In this document: in pieces, positions 1 through 11,620 of the stretch
How the letters are laid out: each line of letters begins with the position of its first letter
Numbering within the stretch: the stretch's first letter is position 1
From: Aurelia coerulea
Lineage: Eukaryota; Cnidaria; Scyphozoa; Semaeostomeae; Ulmaridae
Reading direction: 5' to 3'
Assembly: GCA_039566865.1 (NCBI GenBank)
Contig: CM076962.1
Coordinates: 5,574,743-5,638,742 of the forward strand
Length of the DNA stretch: 64,000 nucleotides
Translations under genes and position numbers: made by a program
Notes under the pieces: generated by a model
What the model saw: only the letters and a program-made list of their open reading frames with translations
Told to the model about the DNA's origin: nothing
The model's database searches: none

Positions 1-2
1 TG

Positions 3-745
3 AACTGCCTGAAACAATGGCTTCAAGGAAATAAACTGTCTTTAAATGTCATTAAGACTCAAGCCATGGTTGTAGGATCTCGGCCAAATCTTAAAAAGAT
101 CTCTGATGGAAAAGTCCAGTCCCCTTCCTTTGGTATAGGTGACTCACAGGTTGAGATTGTTGAGAAAACTAAATATTTGGGAATTCATCTAGATCAACAT
201 CTTGTTTGGGATGAGCACACTAGATTATTGCGTGCTAAGGTCTCTCGTGCTATTGGGTTTTTAAAGGATGCTAAGAAAATACTACTCCAGGAAACTCTTA
301 GCCAAATCTATAGAGGTATTGTTGAACCGAAGTTTCGCTACTGTTGCTCTGTGTGGGGGAGCTGTGGGGAATCTAGGAGACTTACGCTGCAAAAGTTACA
401 AAATTGTGCTGCCAGAATTGTGACAAATAGTAGCTATGATGCACCTGCCGATGCCCTTATACAAAAGTTAAAGTGGCCAACTATCGCTGAAATTATCAAA
501 CGAGAGACAGCGACGATTGTTTACAAATCCTTAAATGGTCTTGCACCGACCTATCTCTCGAATATTTTTTCAAAGAACTCAACACTGTCAAGTTGAGAAA
601 CTCTGAGACTGACTTACGTGTCCCTCTTTTTAAAACGAGTAATGGGCAAAAGTCATTCTCATATCGTGGTGTGAATCTGTGGAACAGCCTTGAACTAGAG
701 GTTAAGCAAGCGCCCTCTTTATATGCTTTCAAACATCGACTTTAA
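3..745 (+). pseudogene. LINE reverse transcriptase, C-terminal end (enters from left edge)
   Basis: The reading frame is open from base 3 and encodes the region after the RT catalytic core of a non-LTR retrotransposon: the YLGIHLDQHLVWDEH stretch, then FRYCCSVWGSC, LQKLQNCAARIVTNS and a YKSLNGLAPTYLSNIF block, the usual order in metazoan LINE ORF2 C-termini. The frame stops at 594-596, but the next frame continues with RVPLFKTSNGQKSFSYRGVN and a WNSLE motif to a TAA at 743-745. A single frameshift near the T-run at about 565 therefore broke it. The catalytic half lies outside the window. The related copy at 23536-24258 keeps the same blocks. Dead copy; family name not assigned. Confidence 0.85.
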
Positions 746-1098
746 AGCACGATGATGGGTGGTGGTATGCAGTTGGATTGGACTGGTGCATGTCGGATTC
801 TTTGCCTGCCATGGGGTGCTACATGAAAGTGTGGCATTTCAGGGTGGGCATGGGGTTTGATCTGTTCTGGTCCGGTCTGATTGTGTCCTGCCACCCTTGG
901 TTTTATCAATCTTGGTTTTAACATTATGTATTTATTTTAATTTCACTTTAGTTTTGTAATTAGATTATTTATTTTCGTTTGTAGATTTTAACATGTAAAT
1001 TAAATTGTAAATTTTTGTCACGGCCCCCTGAAAAGCGACCTTTGTCGACGGGGTTACCGTGTTGAAAGAATATAAAATGAAATGAAATGAAATGAAAT
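746..1098 (+). repeat. LINE 3' UTR and ATGAA-repeat tail
   Basis: This is the non-coding sequence between the LINE stop codon and a short ATGAA tandem tail at about 1075-1098. Short tandem tails, rather than poly(A), are known from several LINE clades. The tail probably marks the true 3' end of the insertion. Confidence 0.65.
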
Positions 1099-1137
1099 AC
1101 CAAAATCGCGAAAATCGATACGATAAAAAAAAAAAAA

Positions 1138-1834
1138 CAGTTTTCATGCATATCTTGAGAATTTGTTTTACAGTGAGAATTTTTTGACTTGAAAGTGTTT
1201 AGTTTGTCAAGATATTATCAAAATTTCACCAAATAACTATCTTCAACCCCTTATTTCCACCTTCCTTCTTCTTTCCAACTCATTTGCTTACTACGAGGAA
1301 AAAATGCTGATGTCAGCATTTTTTGCAATAATTAAAACAAAAGTTTCAAAAGGAAAAATGAAGTATGCAACGATCACTTATCATCGAAGTAGTTTTCATC
1401 GTAATATATGGAGAAATTCTCTTTTATAGCCGCATTTTTCATTTTTCAGAAAAACAAGATTTTTGATCTCTATGTCCGCCATCTTGGATTTACGAAAATC
1501 AAATTTTTCACTTTATAAGTATATTTTCACCTTCTAACAATGCTTTGATTGGCATAATTTGGTTTCATAAATCAATCTTAGAAAATTATACAGATTTAAA
1601 AAAAAGTTGTTTTTTTCATTTTTTTTCGTGGACACGTGCCAGTTGGTCTTGAATAATTATGACGTCATATCTATTTTTTGACTTTTTTTGTGAGAAATGA
1701 TAGATCATAAGCACGGCTACCTGCATGGTGGGTTTCGTCTTCGTAAGTGAAGGAATGGCGATTTTAGAGAGGGGGGCTGAATGAGCCCCCCCCCCCAGTC
1801 TTCTAGTAGCTCAAAAAGCCCAGTCTGGATAGGG
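1138..1834 (+). mobile_element. piggyBac-type MITE, 5'-truncated copy
   Basis: This matches the right half of the element at 19022-20692 in the same orientation, and the reverse complement of 12075-13313, from the shared stretch beginning CAGTTTTCATGCATATC. The right end reads CCCAGTCTGGATAGGG and is followed by CTAA, a one-base decay of the TTAA target. The left half is missing and the copy starts after an A-run. No coding capacity is visible. Confidence 0.75.
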
Positions 1835-1838
1835 CTAA

Positions 1839-2870
1839 GATTTATCTTACCAAAAACAAGAGCCCAGCAAAGAAAGAGAAGACAGGGTCCTGATAAAGCT
1901 TGAGACAGGTTTTAACAAGGCAATAAAAAAAGCTGCAAGTGATGACTGTGATGATAGTGATAGCAGTGAAAACGAACTTGACAGTCTGTAATGGTCTTCA
2001 GTCTAAATTTTAGACAACATCTATAGCGAATAGAGTTTTGTTGATTTGATTGATATTTTTGGAGAAAGATTCTGGTAATTTTTGGAGAAAAATTCTGATA
2101 ATTTTTGATGGCCACCCTATTATTAAACTTTAATCTTGGTGGCCCCTCTAAATATCTTCCGGCCCCCCCACCCGGCTTTAATAATGACTGGTCCCTTAAA
2201 ATCAAAGAAATCGATTGAAAAAAACAAGCCTAGCCCGGTTTTCTGATGTTCACAAGTGAAAAATAGTCATGAATTGGATTTTGTGATAACCAAGAATATT
2301 GAACATAGCAAGGGTTGCTAGAAATGGTGATATGGAACACAAGTGCTGCAGGCCATGACATGCGTCCATCAGTTATTTTGCTTATCAAAAGTGATAAAGT
2401 CGTATCAAACAAAGAATATCGCGTTCAGCAGGCTGTCTGGTCAATATCCTTCAGTTATGTGGTCATCAATTACTCTCAAATGTGTTTCCTGACATAACTG
2501 CAAAGTTTAAGTCCATTTGATGCTAAAATTCAAGTTATAAGGTTAAGTACAGAAATAACATCCTCTGGTTTTGAAACAACCACTGATATTGACTTTCTTT
2601 CTCGATAAATCAGCAACCGCTTATCAGATTTGCTCAAACTTGATGCCAAACTCTAAGTTGAAATCTCGCCTAATCAAAATTTGAAAAATGGGTCAAGCTG
2701 GATTTATGGCTCCCCCACAGTAGCCATTCAAAGAGCGTACATATTTTTTGGGACACCTGTAGTTCCAAAATACATTAAAATTGAAGACTTTCAGAAGGAA
2801 AGGTTTCTGAAAAACAACTTCGCACAAAAAACTGTCGTACGCATTTTCGAGAATTTCGGACAAAAACACC
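1839..2870. other. Intergenic, no gene recognised
   Basis: There is no convincing exon. A short imperfect direct repeat built on ATTTTTGGAGAAA lies at about 2055-2110, and a C-rich patch lies near 2160. Confidence 0.5.
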
Positions 2871-2880
2871 TTCGGACAAA

Positions 2881-3856
2881 GCAAAGGAATCATTCGTCGT
2901 ACATAGCCGATTGCTCGTGGCCCATGCTCGAAACCGCCAAAGCCTCATTTTCACGGACCAATCAGACGGCTAAAAAGCGAGGGAGACAAAAGAAACCCGT
3001 GAAGATTTTCCTAAATTTTACCTACCTTCATAAAACGCAACCAGGACAAAAAAATGCTTGAGATTTCCCGAATTTTTTTAAAGCAATCTACTCTCCAGAT
3101 GTTTGGGAGTAAAAGTTTGGATGCCGGTTAAAATATCTCCAGGATTGGTGGAGTTATGGCCACAAACAAACCGACAAGGCACTGAACCTTGAACAATAGA
3201 GATTCTGGCCGGGAGACAATAGTAATAACAATAGTGATTGTTGTAAGAACGACCCGAAAACGCCACAATCTGTGTTTTCAATTGTTCTTGCTATTGTCTT
3301 TCGCTAAATTTTCTTTTATTGAAGATTCAATGCCCCTATGGTTTCTATGTGAATTGAAAAAGTCTACAAAGGCTTGTTCGCGCATTTCAAGTCTTGTGGC
3401 AATAGTCTAGGGAAGTTTCTGTATTGTACTACTTTTTACATTCATGGCAAAAGTTTGCTCGTTGCGAAATAACTTATAAAATTCAAAAGAGGTTTTATCA
3501 AGAGGCTTTATCACCTGACTTGAAGTGGCGTAAACAGGTCTCGACAAGCCTTCGCCGATTTTGTCTATTGGAGAGGCAATAACTCCGCCAATCGTGAAGA
3601 TATTTTAACCGGCATCCAAACTTTTACTCCCAAACATCTGGAGAGTAGATTGCTTTAAAAAAATTCGGGAAATCTCAAGCAGTTTTTTGTCCTGGTTGCG
3701 TTTTATGAAGGTAGGTAAAATTTAGGAAAATCTTCACGGGTTTCTTTTGTCTCCTTCGCCATTTAGCCGTCTGATTGGTCCGTGAAAATGAGGCTTTGGC
3801 GGTTTCGACCATGGGCCACGAGCAATCGGCTATGTACGACGAATGATTCCTATGCT
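2881..3856. mobile_element. Foldback element with ~280-bp inverted arms and 10-bp target duplication
   Basis: The two ends are long inverted repeats. About 2881-3187 reappears inverted at about 3575-3855, including the AGGAATCATTCGTCG terminus, and encloses ~390 bp of unrelated sequence. TTCGGACAAA occurs at 2871-2880 and again at 3857-3866 in the same orientation. Duplications of 9-11 bp are typical of Mutator-like (MULE) transposition, so a non-autonomous MULE is the best guess. No transposase is present. Confidence 0.75.
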
Positions 3857-4336
3857 TTCGGACAAACAATGTTTGCATTATACTACTGCTCTACATATTT
3901 GTTAAAACTAGTTGTAATTTTATGTTAATTAATCATGTGCAATTTAACCTAACTATACAGATGCATCAAAGGTATTAAAAAAAAACATTCAACAAAGAAA
4001 ATAGTTCTTGAAAGCAGTTTACAAGAAGAAATACCCCCATCGACTCAAGCACATCGTTACTGATAACCACAATGTGGAAAATCATTTTCGAAGAAGGATC
4101 GCTGATGACAGTATTTCACTTTTCAACTTTGGCACAGGAGAAATATGTATATTTTTTCTATTTTTCAAAGAATAGAGACCTTTTTGGAGGAAAAACTGGA
4201 GAACATCACTGATTTGATTTTGGACAATTAAACTTTTAGACAAAAATTTGTACGAAAGTTTGATCGCCCGAAAGTTTTCGATCTTAATATATTTGTGGCC
4301 CTGCCCTGATATCATCCCCATCGCATTGGAACTTAC

Positions 4337-4663
4337 CTTGTTATCTTCATCATTTGAGAACTTGAACATGTAATGCTGTTGATTTCGACCAGACTTTGTT
4401 TTGTGCCACTGAACATTCCACTTTCCTAATGTCTTTTTGCCCTCATTACCTTTGCAATCACTCTCCTTGGGTATATTGATTGTTATCTTCGTGTCAAGAG
4501 AATTGTGGCTTTTGCAATTGGCTTTTGCGAGTTTTGTCTTTGCTTTTCCATTCTGCAATACCTGCACACCCTGGCTTTTGCAAACGCTTGCTTTTGAAAT
4601 ATCTGAATTGGTGACCACTGTTATTGAGAATCGCTCGTCTTCCATATTTGGTTTCATCGATAT
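4337..4663 (-). CDS. Candidate host exon, unknown lysine-rich protein
   Basis: On the minus strand an open stretch of exactly 109 codons is bounded upstream by a pyrimidine-rich TTTTCAACAG acceptor and downstream by a consensus donor, AAG followed by GTAAGT. It is therefore a symmetrical phase-0 exon. The encoded segment includes MKPNMEDERFSITVVTNSD and later GKWNVQWHKTKSGRNQQHYM; it is rich in Lys, Ser and Asn, with no membrane segment or motif I recognise. The frame stays open past the donor to about 4082, but that part is AT-rich and looks intronic. Unlike its surroundings it resembles no repeat in the window. Both splice sites are predictions and no flanking exon was found. Confidence 0.4.
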
Positions 4664-5227
4664 CTGTTGAAAACTAAAAACACAAGTCTTCTCAACAGTC
4701 TATACTCGACTATATTGCGTCCTAAGTTGTTCAAACGATAAAGTGGATTCTCTGAGTTCTGAAATTCTGATAATTTCAAGAAACTTTCAGTATTGGCTCA
4801 AAGACGTAATTTCCGAGAAAAAAAAAATGCATGTATTGGTGTGGAGCCTCGAAGCCTGTAGAGCACAGGATAAAATCAATGGGATAAAATAGAAAAAAGT
4901 GGTATTTTCATTGAAAATGAGCTTCGAGAAAACGCTCCAAAGATTAATAAAAGCCTTGTATTTGTTAGAACACGAGACTGTTAAAACTGGAAGGTTTTTT
5001 CTGGTTCAAGGACGCACCCAGGAAGCCGCAGGCTCCATCCCTTTTCATAGTTATTTGAAAATAAATTTTGTTTTTATCACCAGACACCAGACTTTACCTA
5101 AATTACAACCTAAATTCCAGCAAACGCCCCCCCCCCCCCTCCTTTCAAATTCCTGGGTACGTCGCTGCTCTGGTTGTTGAGATGGGGAAAGCAATTGGTC
5201 ATTACAGCAATCTCTTCAAACTCTTTA
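4664..5227. other. Intergenic with possible small inverted repeat
   Basis: No gene is seen. ACGCACCCAGGAA near 5012 and its inverse TTCCTGGGTACGT near 5150 flank a C-run and may be the ends of a small MITE of about 150 bp. No target duplication was confirmed. Confidence 0.3.
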
Positions 5228-6898
5228 AATCTGAATGCTACTTATAATGACAGCAACGTTGAGGATTCGCTCAATAGTCGAAATTGACAATGCTATTGCA
5301 AGGTATGCCAATCATCAAAGTATCTTAGCCATCAAAGAAGCAGCGAAAAATGTCACCAAATTTGATTTCGAGCATGTCAACCCATGGAATGTTATGGAAA
5401 AGATTGAGTCACTCGATTGTAGAAAATCCGTTAGCAGTAATATTCCTACCAATATGTTGAAAAGGGCAAAGGAAATTGCATGCCCCTATGTCACTGACTG
5501 CATCAATAATTCCATAAATGATGGCATTTTTCCAAGAGAGTTAAAGAAGGCTGATGTAACGTCACTCTTCAAAAGTGGGGAAAATCACGAAGAATAATGT
5601 TTGGCTAAAAAGTATATTACCTTCCGTGTCTAAAGTAGACGAGGGACTCTTCGGCGATCAACTAAATGATCACTTCATAAGCAGAAATAGTTTATTGTGC
5701 AATTTATTGTTAGGGTGCAGCACCGAACATGCCTTGCAAATAGTTGTTGAAAATTGGAAAAGACCTTTAGATTCAAAGGGCATTGTAGGTACTATTCTAA
5801 TGGACCTCTCAAAGGCATATGACTGCCTATCGCATGATTTATTGATAGCGAAATTGGAGGCGTAAGGAATTGGAAGAAAAAGCCTGAAACCAATCTACAT
5901 CTACCTAAATGGTCGTAAACAGACGGTTAAGGTTGCATCGCATTATAGTTCATATAAACAGACAAAAATTGGCGTGCCACAAGGATCAGTCCTGGGTCCC
6001 TGGCTTTTTAATATCTTTACTAATTACCTATTCCTCATCAATCTGCAGTCAGATTTATGCAACTTTGCAGACGATTACACACTATCTGCTTTTGGCCATT
6101 CTCTTGAATCAGTTGTTTCAAAACATAGAAATGATCTTGAAAATATCCTAGGTTGGTTCTTTAGAAATAATATGGCTGCGAACCCTGGAAAGTTTCAATT
6201 GATGTTCATGGGTATGCAAGAAACTGAAAACTTGGGCTTGAATATCAATGGCCAAATCATACGTGCTAGTGATAAAGTGAAACTACTAGGAGTCACTATC
6301 GATAAAAAACTAACTTTTGGCCAACACGTAGGGGATTTCTGCATGAAAGTCAGTACAAAGGTAAAGGCATTCTCTAGATTGTTAAATTATACCAATTTTA
6401 ATCAAACAAGGATAGTGTTCAACGCTGTTATATTGTCACATTTCAACTATTGCCCCCTGATTTGGCTATTTTGTAGCAAAGCTGCCAACAGTAACATCAA
6501 TCGAGTACATAAAACGTGCTTTAAGGGTTTTATACCAGGATTTTGAATCCTCTGTTGAAGAACTTCTATTGAGGCACGATGGTGTTTTAATACATGTAAA
6601 GAACTTACAGAAACTGCTCTTAGAAGTTTACAAAACACTCCACCACTTAAATCCGTCATACCTCTGGGAGAATTTCCAAGCAAAATCTATAACTTACAAT
6701 TTACGAAAACAAGTTTTATGTGAACTTCCTCTGAGGTCTCACACAATAAGATATGGGATAAACTCCGTCAGATTTAGGGGAGCTATGCTGTGGAATACCC
6801 TAAACGATGATATAAAGAATGTAGCATCTGTTGCAGCTTTTGAAAAGGAAATTAAAACTTGGGATAGAACCAGTTGCCTTTGTACAATTTTTAAATAG
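5228..6898 (+). pseudogene. LINE ORF2 remnant (RT and C-terminal region)
   Basis: A degenerate non-LTR RT is read across several frames. The pre-RT segment ends in FPRELKKADVTSLFKSG (5235-5580). RT fingers/palm follow, with TILMDLSKAYDCLSHDLLIA (5575-5865). The catalytic block is GVPQGSVLGPWLFNIF and FADDYT (5974-6546), and the last part is a C-terminal domain with YKTLHHLNPSYLWENF and a WNTLNDDIKN motif (6569-6895). At least three frameshifts or stops separate these pieces, near 5590, 5865 and 6545. The sequence between LFKSG and the RT core is also scrambled where a KPV/NYRP motif would be expected. It is the same family as 7945-10893. The 5' endonuclease part is missing, as in a typical 5'-truncated insertion. 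Confidence 0.85.
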
Positions 6899-6927
6899 AC
6901 ACTAAATTTAGCAATTCAACTAAAAAC

Positions 6928-6993
6928 GGGATTAAGAAATTGGTTAATTAATCGATACAATTAATCGATACAACTAATCAATTTCTAAATCCC
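6928..6993. repeat. Short palindrome with TTAATCGATACAA tandem core
   Basis: GGGATTAAGAAATTGGTTAA pairs with its inverse ending AATTTCTAAATCCC. The centre holds tandem TTAATCGATACAA units. It lies just after the LINE stop and could be a 3'-UTR hairpin of that LINE or a tiny MITE. Confidence 0.5.
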
Positions 6994-7637
6994 AAATCAC
7001 TACGAACAAGTTTTCTCTTTGTCCATTCAAGTCGATTCTTTAGAAAATTTGATCGACATTTTTTGATCGTTTTCAGTGTTTTTGAAAACGAAACTTTTAA
7101 GAAACTCGCGTCCAGCTCTAGCAACTAAAAGCAGAAAAATTGGCAAAAAATTCTAGAATCTAATTCATGCTTTTTGCTAAAGATTAAGTCATGAATCTTC
7201 AAAATCTCTCCAGTGTACGATTTATTGTGGCCTGCCAAACGTGCATAGTTTATTTTGGCGCACCCGGTGGACCTTATTCTAACTAACAGACCTTCTTCTT
7301 TTCAAAATTCAAGGCACTAAAGAAACTGGATTATCGGACTTTCATTCTGTGATAGTAACTGTATTAAAGGGTGGCTTTATCAAAAGGGATCCCAAAAATT
7401 GTTATGTATAGAGATTATAGTAAATTTGATGTAAATAACTTTAGACGGGCACTTAAAGAGAATCAACGGAGATAAAAGCCCCGCGCGGAAGGAGTCTGGG
7501 TATTCTATTATTAGCCTATTGTATTTGATGATTTCGAGACGATCATGGATATTGTTTAGCAAGAGGAACAATAACATGCGTAGGAGTTTTCAATGCCCTA
7601 TTTATAGATGACCTCCTCTTAGCTCCGTTCATTCACT
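6994..7637. other. Intergenic, nothing recognised
   Basis: AT-rich sequence without a supportable gene or repeat match inside the window. Confidence 0.4.
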
Positions 7638-7641
7638 TTAA

Positions 7642-7944
7642 AGGGGCTCCGTCGCCAAACTGTAAACAAATGTGAAAACACCACACGTGCCCATTGTTCT
7701 CCTTTGTGTCCGCAGTTTGTCTTGTGGCTTCACCCAAGCTACCAGAAAGCGCTTGTTAAAAGTCCACTTATATCCAAGTTGTCGTAAAAGATATGAATGT
7801 TTGGTTTTTTACTTTGTAAAGTAAAAAGATTTATCTTCAAAATCATGCTTTCATTTTCGAAAGAACAGGCAAATATCTGTGTGATATAACCCATCAAAAA
7901 CTTCAAAATCACCTTCTCCACCTAAATTTGATGACGGAGCCCCT
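7642..7944. mobile_element. Small TTAA-target MITE (303 bp)
   Basis: The terminal inverted repeats AGGGGCTCCGTC and GACGGAGCCCCT are bounded on both sides by TTAA (7638-7641 and 7945-7948). LINE coding sequence starts directly after the right TTAA, so the MITE probably sits in that LINE. TTAA targets are the hallmark of piggyBac transposition. There are no coding sequences inside. Confidence 0.75.
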
Positions 7945-8750
7945 TTAAGGATGGTCTTAATGAGGTGAACAGCGACGATACAGAATTTTCTGAATTTAAT
8001 GGAAGAGTAGAGATAGTGCTGAATGAGCATGCGCCAATTAAGTAACACGTAATACGTTCGTGCTAATGATGGTCCCTTTATGACAAAAGCCCTTCGAAAA
8101 GCAATATATACTCGTACTAACCTTTGCAATAGATACAATAAGAGCAGAGCCCAACAAAACTGGAATGCTTTTAAGAAACAACGCATTAAGTGTATTAAAG
8201 TTTTGCGGCATGCTAAATTTGACTGTTATAAGACTTTGGATATCAAATATTTGACGGATAATCGAAAATTCTGGAAAACAGTCAAGCAGCTATTCTCTGA
8301 TAAAATGCAGGCTTCTTCTAAGATTACTCTCTTGGAAAATGAGGTACTTGTTACCGATGGCAAAGAAGTAGCTGAGATCTTTAATAAATATTTTGTAAAT
8401 ATTACTGACTCAAGTGGAATCAGTGAGCCAAAGAACGCTTTGACACTTACATATGGACTGCATGATCCCGTAGAGATTGCAATAGAAAAATACGGCTCAC
8501 ATCCAAGTATAAAACTCATATCTGCGAATGCAAATCCATCCCATAATTTTGCCTTTAGTTTTGTTACAAACAACAGAGTATCTGCAAAACTACGAGAACT
8601 AAAAGTAAAGAAAGCCTCTCCTATCGGCAGCATCCCAGGTAAAATTGTAAATGATCATTCGAATATCTTTGCCGATATACTTCAAGAGCTTTTAAATGCA
8701 AGTATTGTCAATGGAACTTTTCCTACCTAACTTAAAAAAGGTGAGGTAAC

Positions 8751-9199
8751 CCCAGGGGGTACTCCCTAACTTTCAATACGGGGGGGGTCCATGCCACTAT
8801 TTCTTTGTTGACCCCTAAATATTAGACCTGATGTTTTGGGGACCCCAAATATTGAGTCTGACGTTTTGGAGACCCCATATATTGTTATCTATTTCTCGGG
8901 TCCCTGAAATGTTTTTGAATGATTTCAATATGAGCTTCTTGATCTTTCTCAGTTTTTGAATAATACCAAAATATTTATTTCATGATTCGCAACTTCAGGG
9001 CCAAATTGCACGATTCTTCCTTTCTTCAGATTTGTGGACCCCAAATATTGAATTTTTTGTGCATATTGTAATTCATATATATATTTATTGATTGAATATT
9101 GATTGAACATAAATATTGATGGAACATAAAATTTCGGACCCCAAATATTGGCATGGACCCCCCCCCTCCGTATTGAAAGTCAATGAGTACCCCCCTGGG
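8751..9199. mobile_element. hAT-type MITE with exact 8-bp duplication (copy A)
   Basis: The termini are CCCAGGGGGTACTC and GAGTACCCCCCTGGG. GAGGTAAC flanks both sides exactly (8743-8750 and 9200-9207). Removing the element and one duplication restores the LINE reading frame across the junction, which independently confirms the boundaries. Eight-bp duplications and CAGG-type ends point to hAT mobilisation. A second copy of the family is at 21037-21457. Confidence 0.92.
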
Positions 9200-9990
9200 G
9201 AGGTAACATCTGTGTTCAAAGCAAATGACCAGATGACAAAGGGCAATTACAGACCAACAACCGTTCTGTCTGCAATTTCCAAAGTTTACGAGCGTTTGAT
9301 GTTTAAAAAAATTGTAGTTTACTCAGAATCTTTCCTGTTTCAATATCTCTATGGATTTTGGGAAGGCTACAATACACAGCAGGCGCTTGTAAGATTTCTC
9401 GAGAAATGCAAATCAGTTTTTGGACAAAAAGGATTTGTAGGAGCAACCTTGACAGACCTCTGCAAGGCGTTTGATTTCTTAAATCATGAACTGCTAATTG
9501 CCAAACTATCTGCTTACGGCTGTAGCCGATCAGCTCTAAAATTGATTCATAGTTACTTCAATGAAAGGCAGCAACGAGTGAAGGTCAATGGTTCAATTCA
9601 GCACTTCGAAACATGCTTCCTTAGGCGTTCCCCAAGGTTCAGTTTTGGGACCCCTACTCTTCAACATATATGTTAATGATTTTTTCTACCTGTGGAAAGA
9701 TACTGATATTTGTAATTGCGCAGATGATACTACTATCTTTGCGTGTAGTTCAGATCTGGGTTCAATCTTGGAATCACTTGAAGGGGATGCCGCTTTGTTA
9801 TCTCTTTGGTTTGAAATAACTATATGAAGATGAATGAGGACAAAAGCCATTTGCTTGTCTTCGGGAATAAAGATGATGAGGTAACTGTAAATATTTCTGG
9901 ATCTTTGATAAAGGAAAGTGACGAAGAGAAACTTCTAGGAGTGACACTCGACAAAAAACTGAGTTTCAAAACTCACGTTAATAATCTTTG

Positions 9991-10067
9991 TGAGTGAGTG
10001 AGTGATTGAGTGAGTGAGTGAGTGAGTGAGTGAGTGAGTGAGTGAGTGAGTGAGTGAGTGAGTGAGT
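9991..10067. repeat. (GAGT)n microsatellite
   Basis: About 19 units of TGAG with one imperfect unit. It forms one edge of the insertion in the LINE and reads as an (ACTC)n tail on the minus strand. Confidence 0.95.
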
Positions 10068-10290
10068 AATTGTATTTAACGTGCCTAGCCTGCGAAAGTC
10101 TCGAGATGACTTGTTTCCAGCAGGGGACACGGGTTATACATAACCTTTCACTTTTTAGGCACATACAATTGCTATTCTCGCAAGGTATGGGTTTCTGCGC
10201 TTGGCGCAGGGGGGCCCACCAGGGCGACCCCGGTCCTTCCTCTCGATGTGACCACACCTCGTGATTCCTTTTGCCTTTGCCTGGAATTAC
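10068..10290 (-). mobile_element. SINE-like insertion ending in the ACTC microsatellite
   Basis: This relatively GC-rich block of about 220 bp interrupts the LINE between its ...THVNNLC and KANQK coding blocks. On the minus strand it ends in the (ACTC)n tract, the layout of a SINE with a tandem tail. I could not find clear A/B boxes or an unambiguous target duplication, so the class is uncertain. Confidence 0.4.
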
Positions 10291-10893
10291 AGAGAGAAAG
10301 AAAGCAAACCAAAAGCAGCATGCACTGGCACGAGTGTCAAGATATATGGAAAAGCAACAGTTAAAATTAATAATGACCTCCTTTGTAATGTCACATTTCA
10401 GTTATTGTCCACTTGTGTGGATGTTTCATGATAGGAAATCGAATAACAATATCAAGAAGAACCACGAAAGAGCCCTGAGAATCATACGCAAAGATACTAC
10501 TTCCAATTTTGAGGAACTGTTAATTAAAGGTAACTCAGTATCTGTTCATCAGAGGAATTTACAGCTGCTCCAGATTGAGATTTATAAAACCGTAAACAAC
10601 TTGAATCCATCTTTTATGGCAGAAGTATTCTTGTTCTTTATTTGTTACCAAAGGTGCCCCATATAACCTTCGTGGCAGTAATAATCTTGTTTTGCCTAAA
10701 GCTAGGACGACTTCATATGGCATTGATACTACCAGGTTTGCTGGGCAAAAATTATGGCAGACTCTGCCAAGATAATTCAAAGGGTCCCAATCATTGGAGA
10801 TTTTTAAAAGAAATATTAAGTCCATCAAAACTGTTTATTCGTAATCATTACAAAAATGGCATTATCAAAATTTTCACTGATACACTTCAGTGA

Positions 10894-11618
10894 CACTATT
10901 TAAGTTCTTAGTTGATAATTTCTTTCATAATGCTACTAGAATGTATCCCAAAGCATCACTGAGTAAAAATTTGCAATGTAATGTCAATTTAAGCTTATTA
11001 TTTATATCATATATTTATCATTTATTTGAATCAGTTTGTCATTGTTTCATTTAAACCCCTAATTACTGATGAGAATACTATTAAATGCCTTAAAATTTTT
11101 CATAACAATCAATAGAACCAAATTTGACCATTTAAGGTTATTTAATACATTTGCTATTATTTACATGACGTCATAAACTGTGATTACGTCATGAACGTTA
11201 AATTTTCTGAGGTCATCAAAATGGATAAAACTAAACATCATCTGAAAGCTCTCACTGAGAGCTATCCAATGGTGGTATTCTCAATGTTCTACGATCATCC
11301 TTTTTAAAACTGGACTCGCTTCTTTAATTGTCTGGCTGGCCATGTGTCGAAAAGAGGTTGGTCGCGTTATCAGTATCTACCATTTTGAATAGAAAATTAC
11401 AAATTTTAATTTTTCCATGAAATTTTAGGAAAGGTCGCAAAGTGTCAGTTCTTTATCTTTCGAACTAGCGACACTACATCAAATAAACTTTGCTGCGGGC
11501 ACTTTGGGGGCCCCCTGTAGTAATAGGGTTAATAGAAGCCAGACAAAAATAGATAAACTTTAATTCTAGGCAAGGGGGCCTACCTTGTTACCCTGGGTAC
11601 CAGACTCTCTCTAAGATG
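10894..11618. other. Intergenic, nothing recognised
   Basis: AT-rich and non-coding. Closely spaced TGACGTCA-like motifs (near 11165 and 11185) are present but isolated. Confidence 0.4.
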
Positions 11619-11620
11619 TA

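Larger units (their letters stand above)
7945..10893 (+). pseudogene. LINE ORF2 remnant, interrupted by a MITE and a microsatellite-bearing insert
   Basis: Reading past the insertions gives a nearly full-length post-endonuclease LINE ORF. A linker carries MTKALRKAIYTRTNL and AEIFNKYFVNITDSSGI (8080-8730). The RT follows, with MTKGNYRPTTVLSAISKVYE and GFVGATLTDLCKAFDFLNHE (9200-9676). The catalytic block is GVPQGSVLGPLLFNIYVNDF with CADDTT in place of the usual FADDTT (9588-9815). The C-terminal part has MSHFSYCPLVWMFHDR and LNPSFMAEVF (10289-10640), and then a frameshifted tail to 10893. It is cut by the element at 8751-9199 and by 9991-10290, with further frameshifts near 9615, 9820 and 10640. 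Same family as 5228-6898. Confidence 0.85.

Noticed and set aside
2681..3878. ORFs sharing IADCSWPM.ETAKASFSRTN (2681-3061 plus, 3675-3878 minus)
   Set aside because: The similarity comes from the inverted arms of the foldback at 2881-3856.
4082..4336. Extension of the 4.3-kb exon to a 191-codon ORF
   Set aside because: It lies beyond a consensus GTAAGT donor and is AT-rich with intron-like composition.
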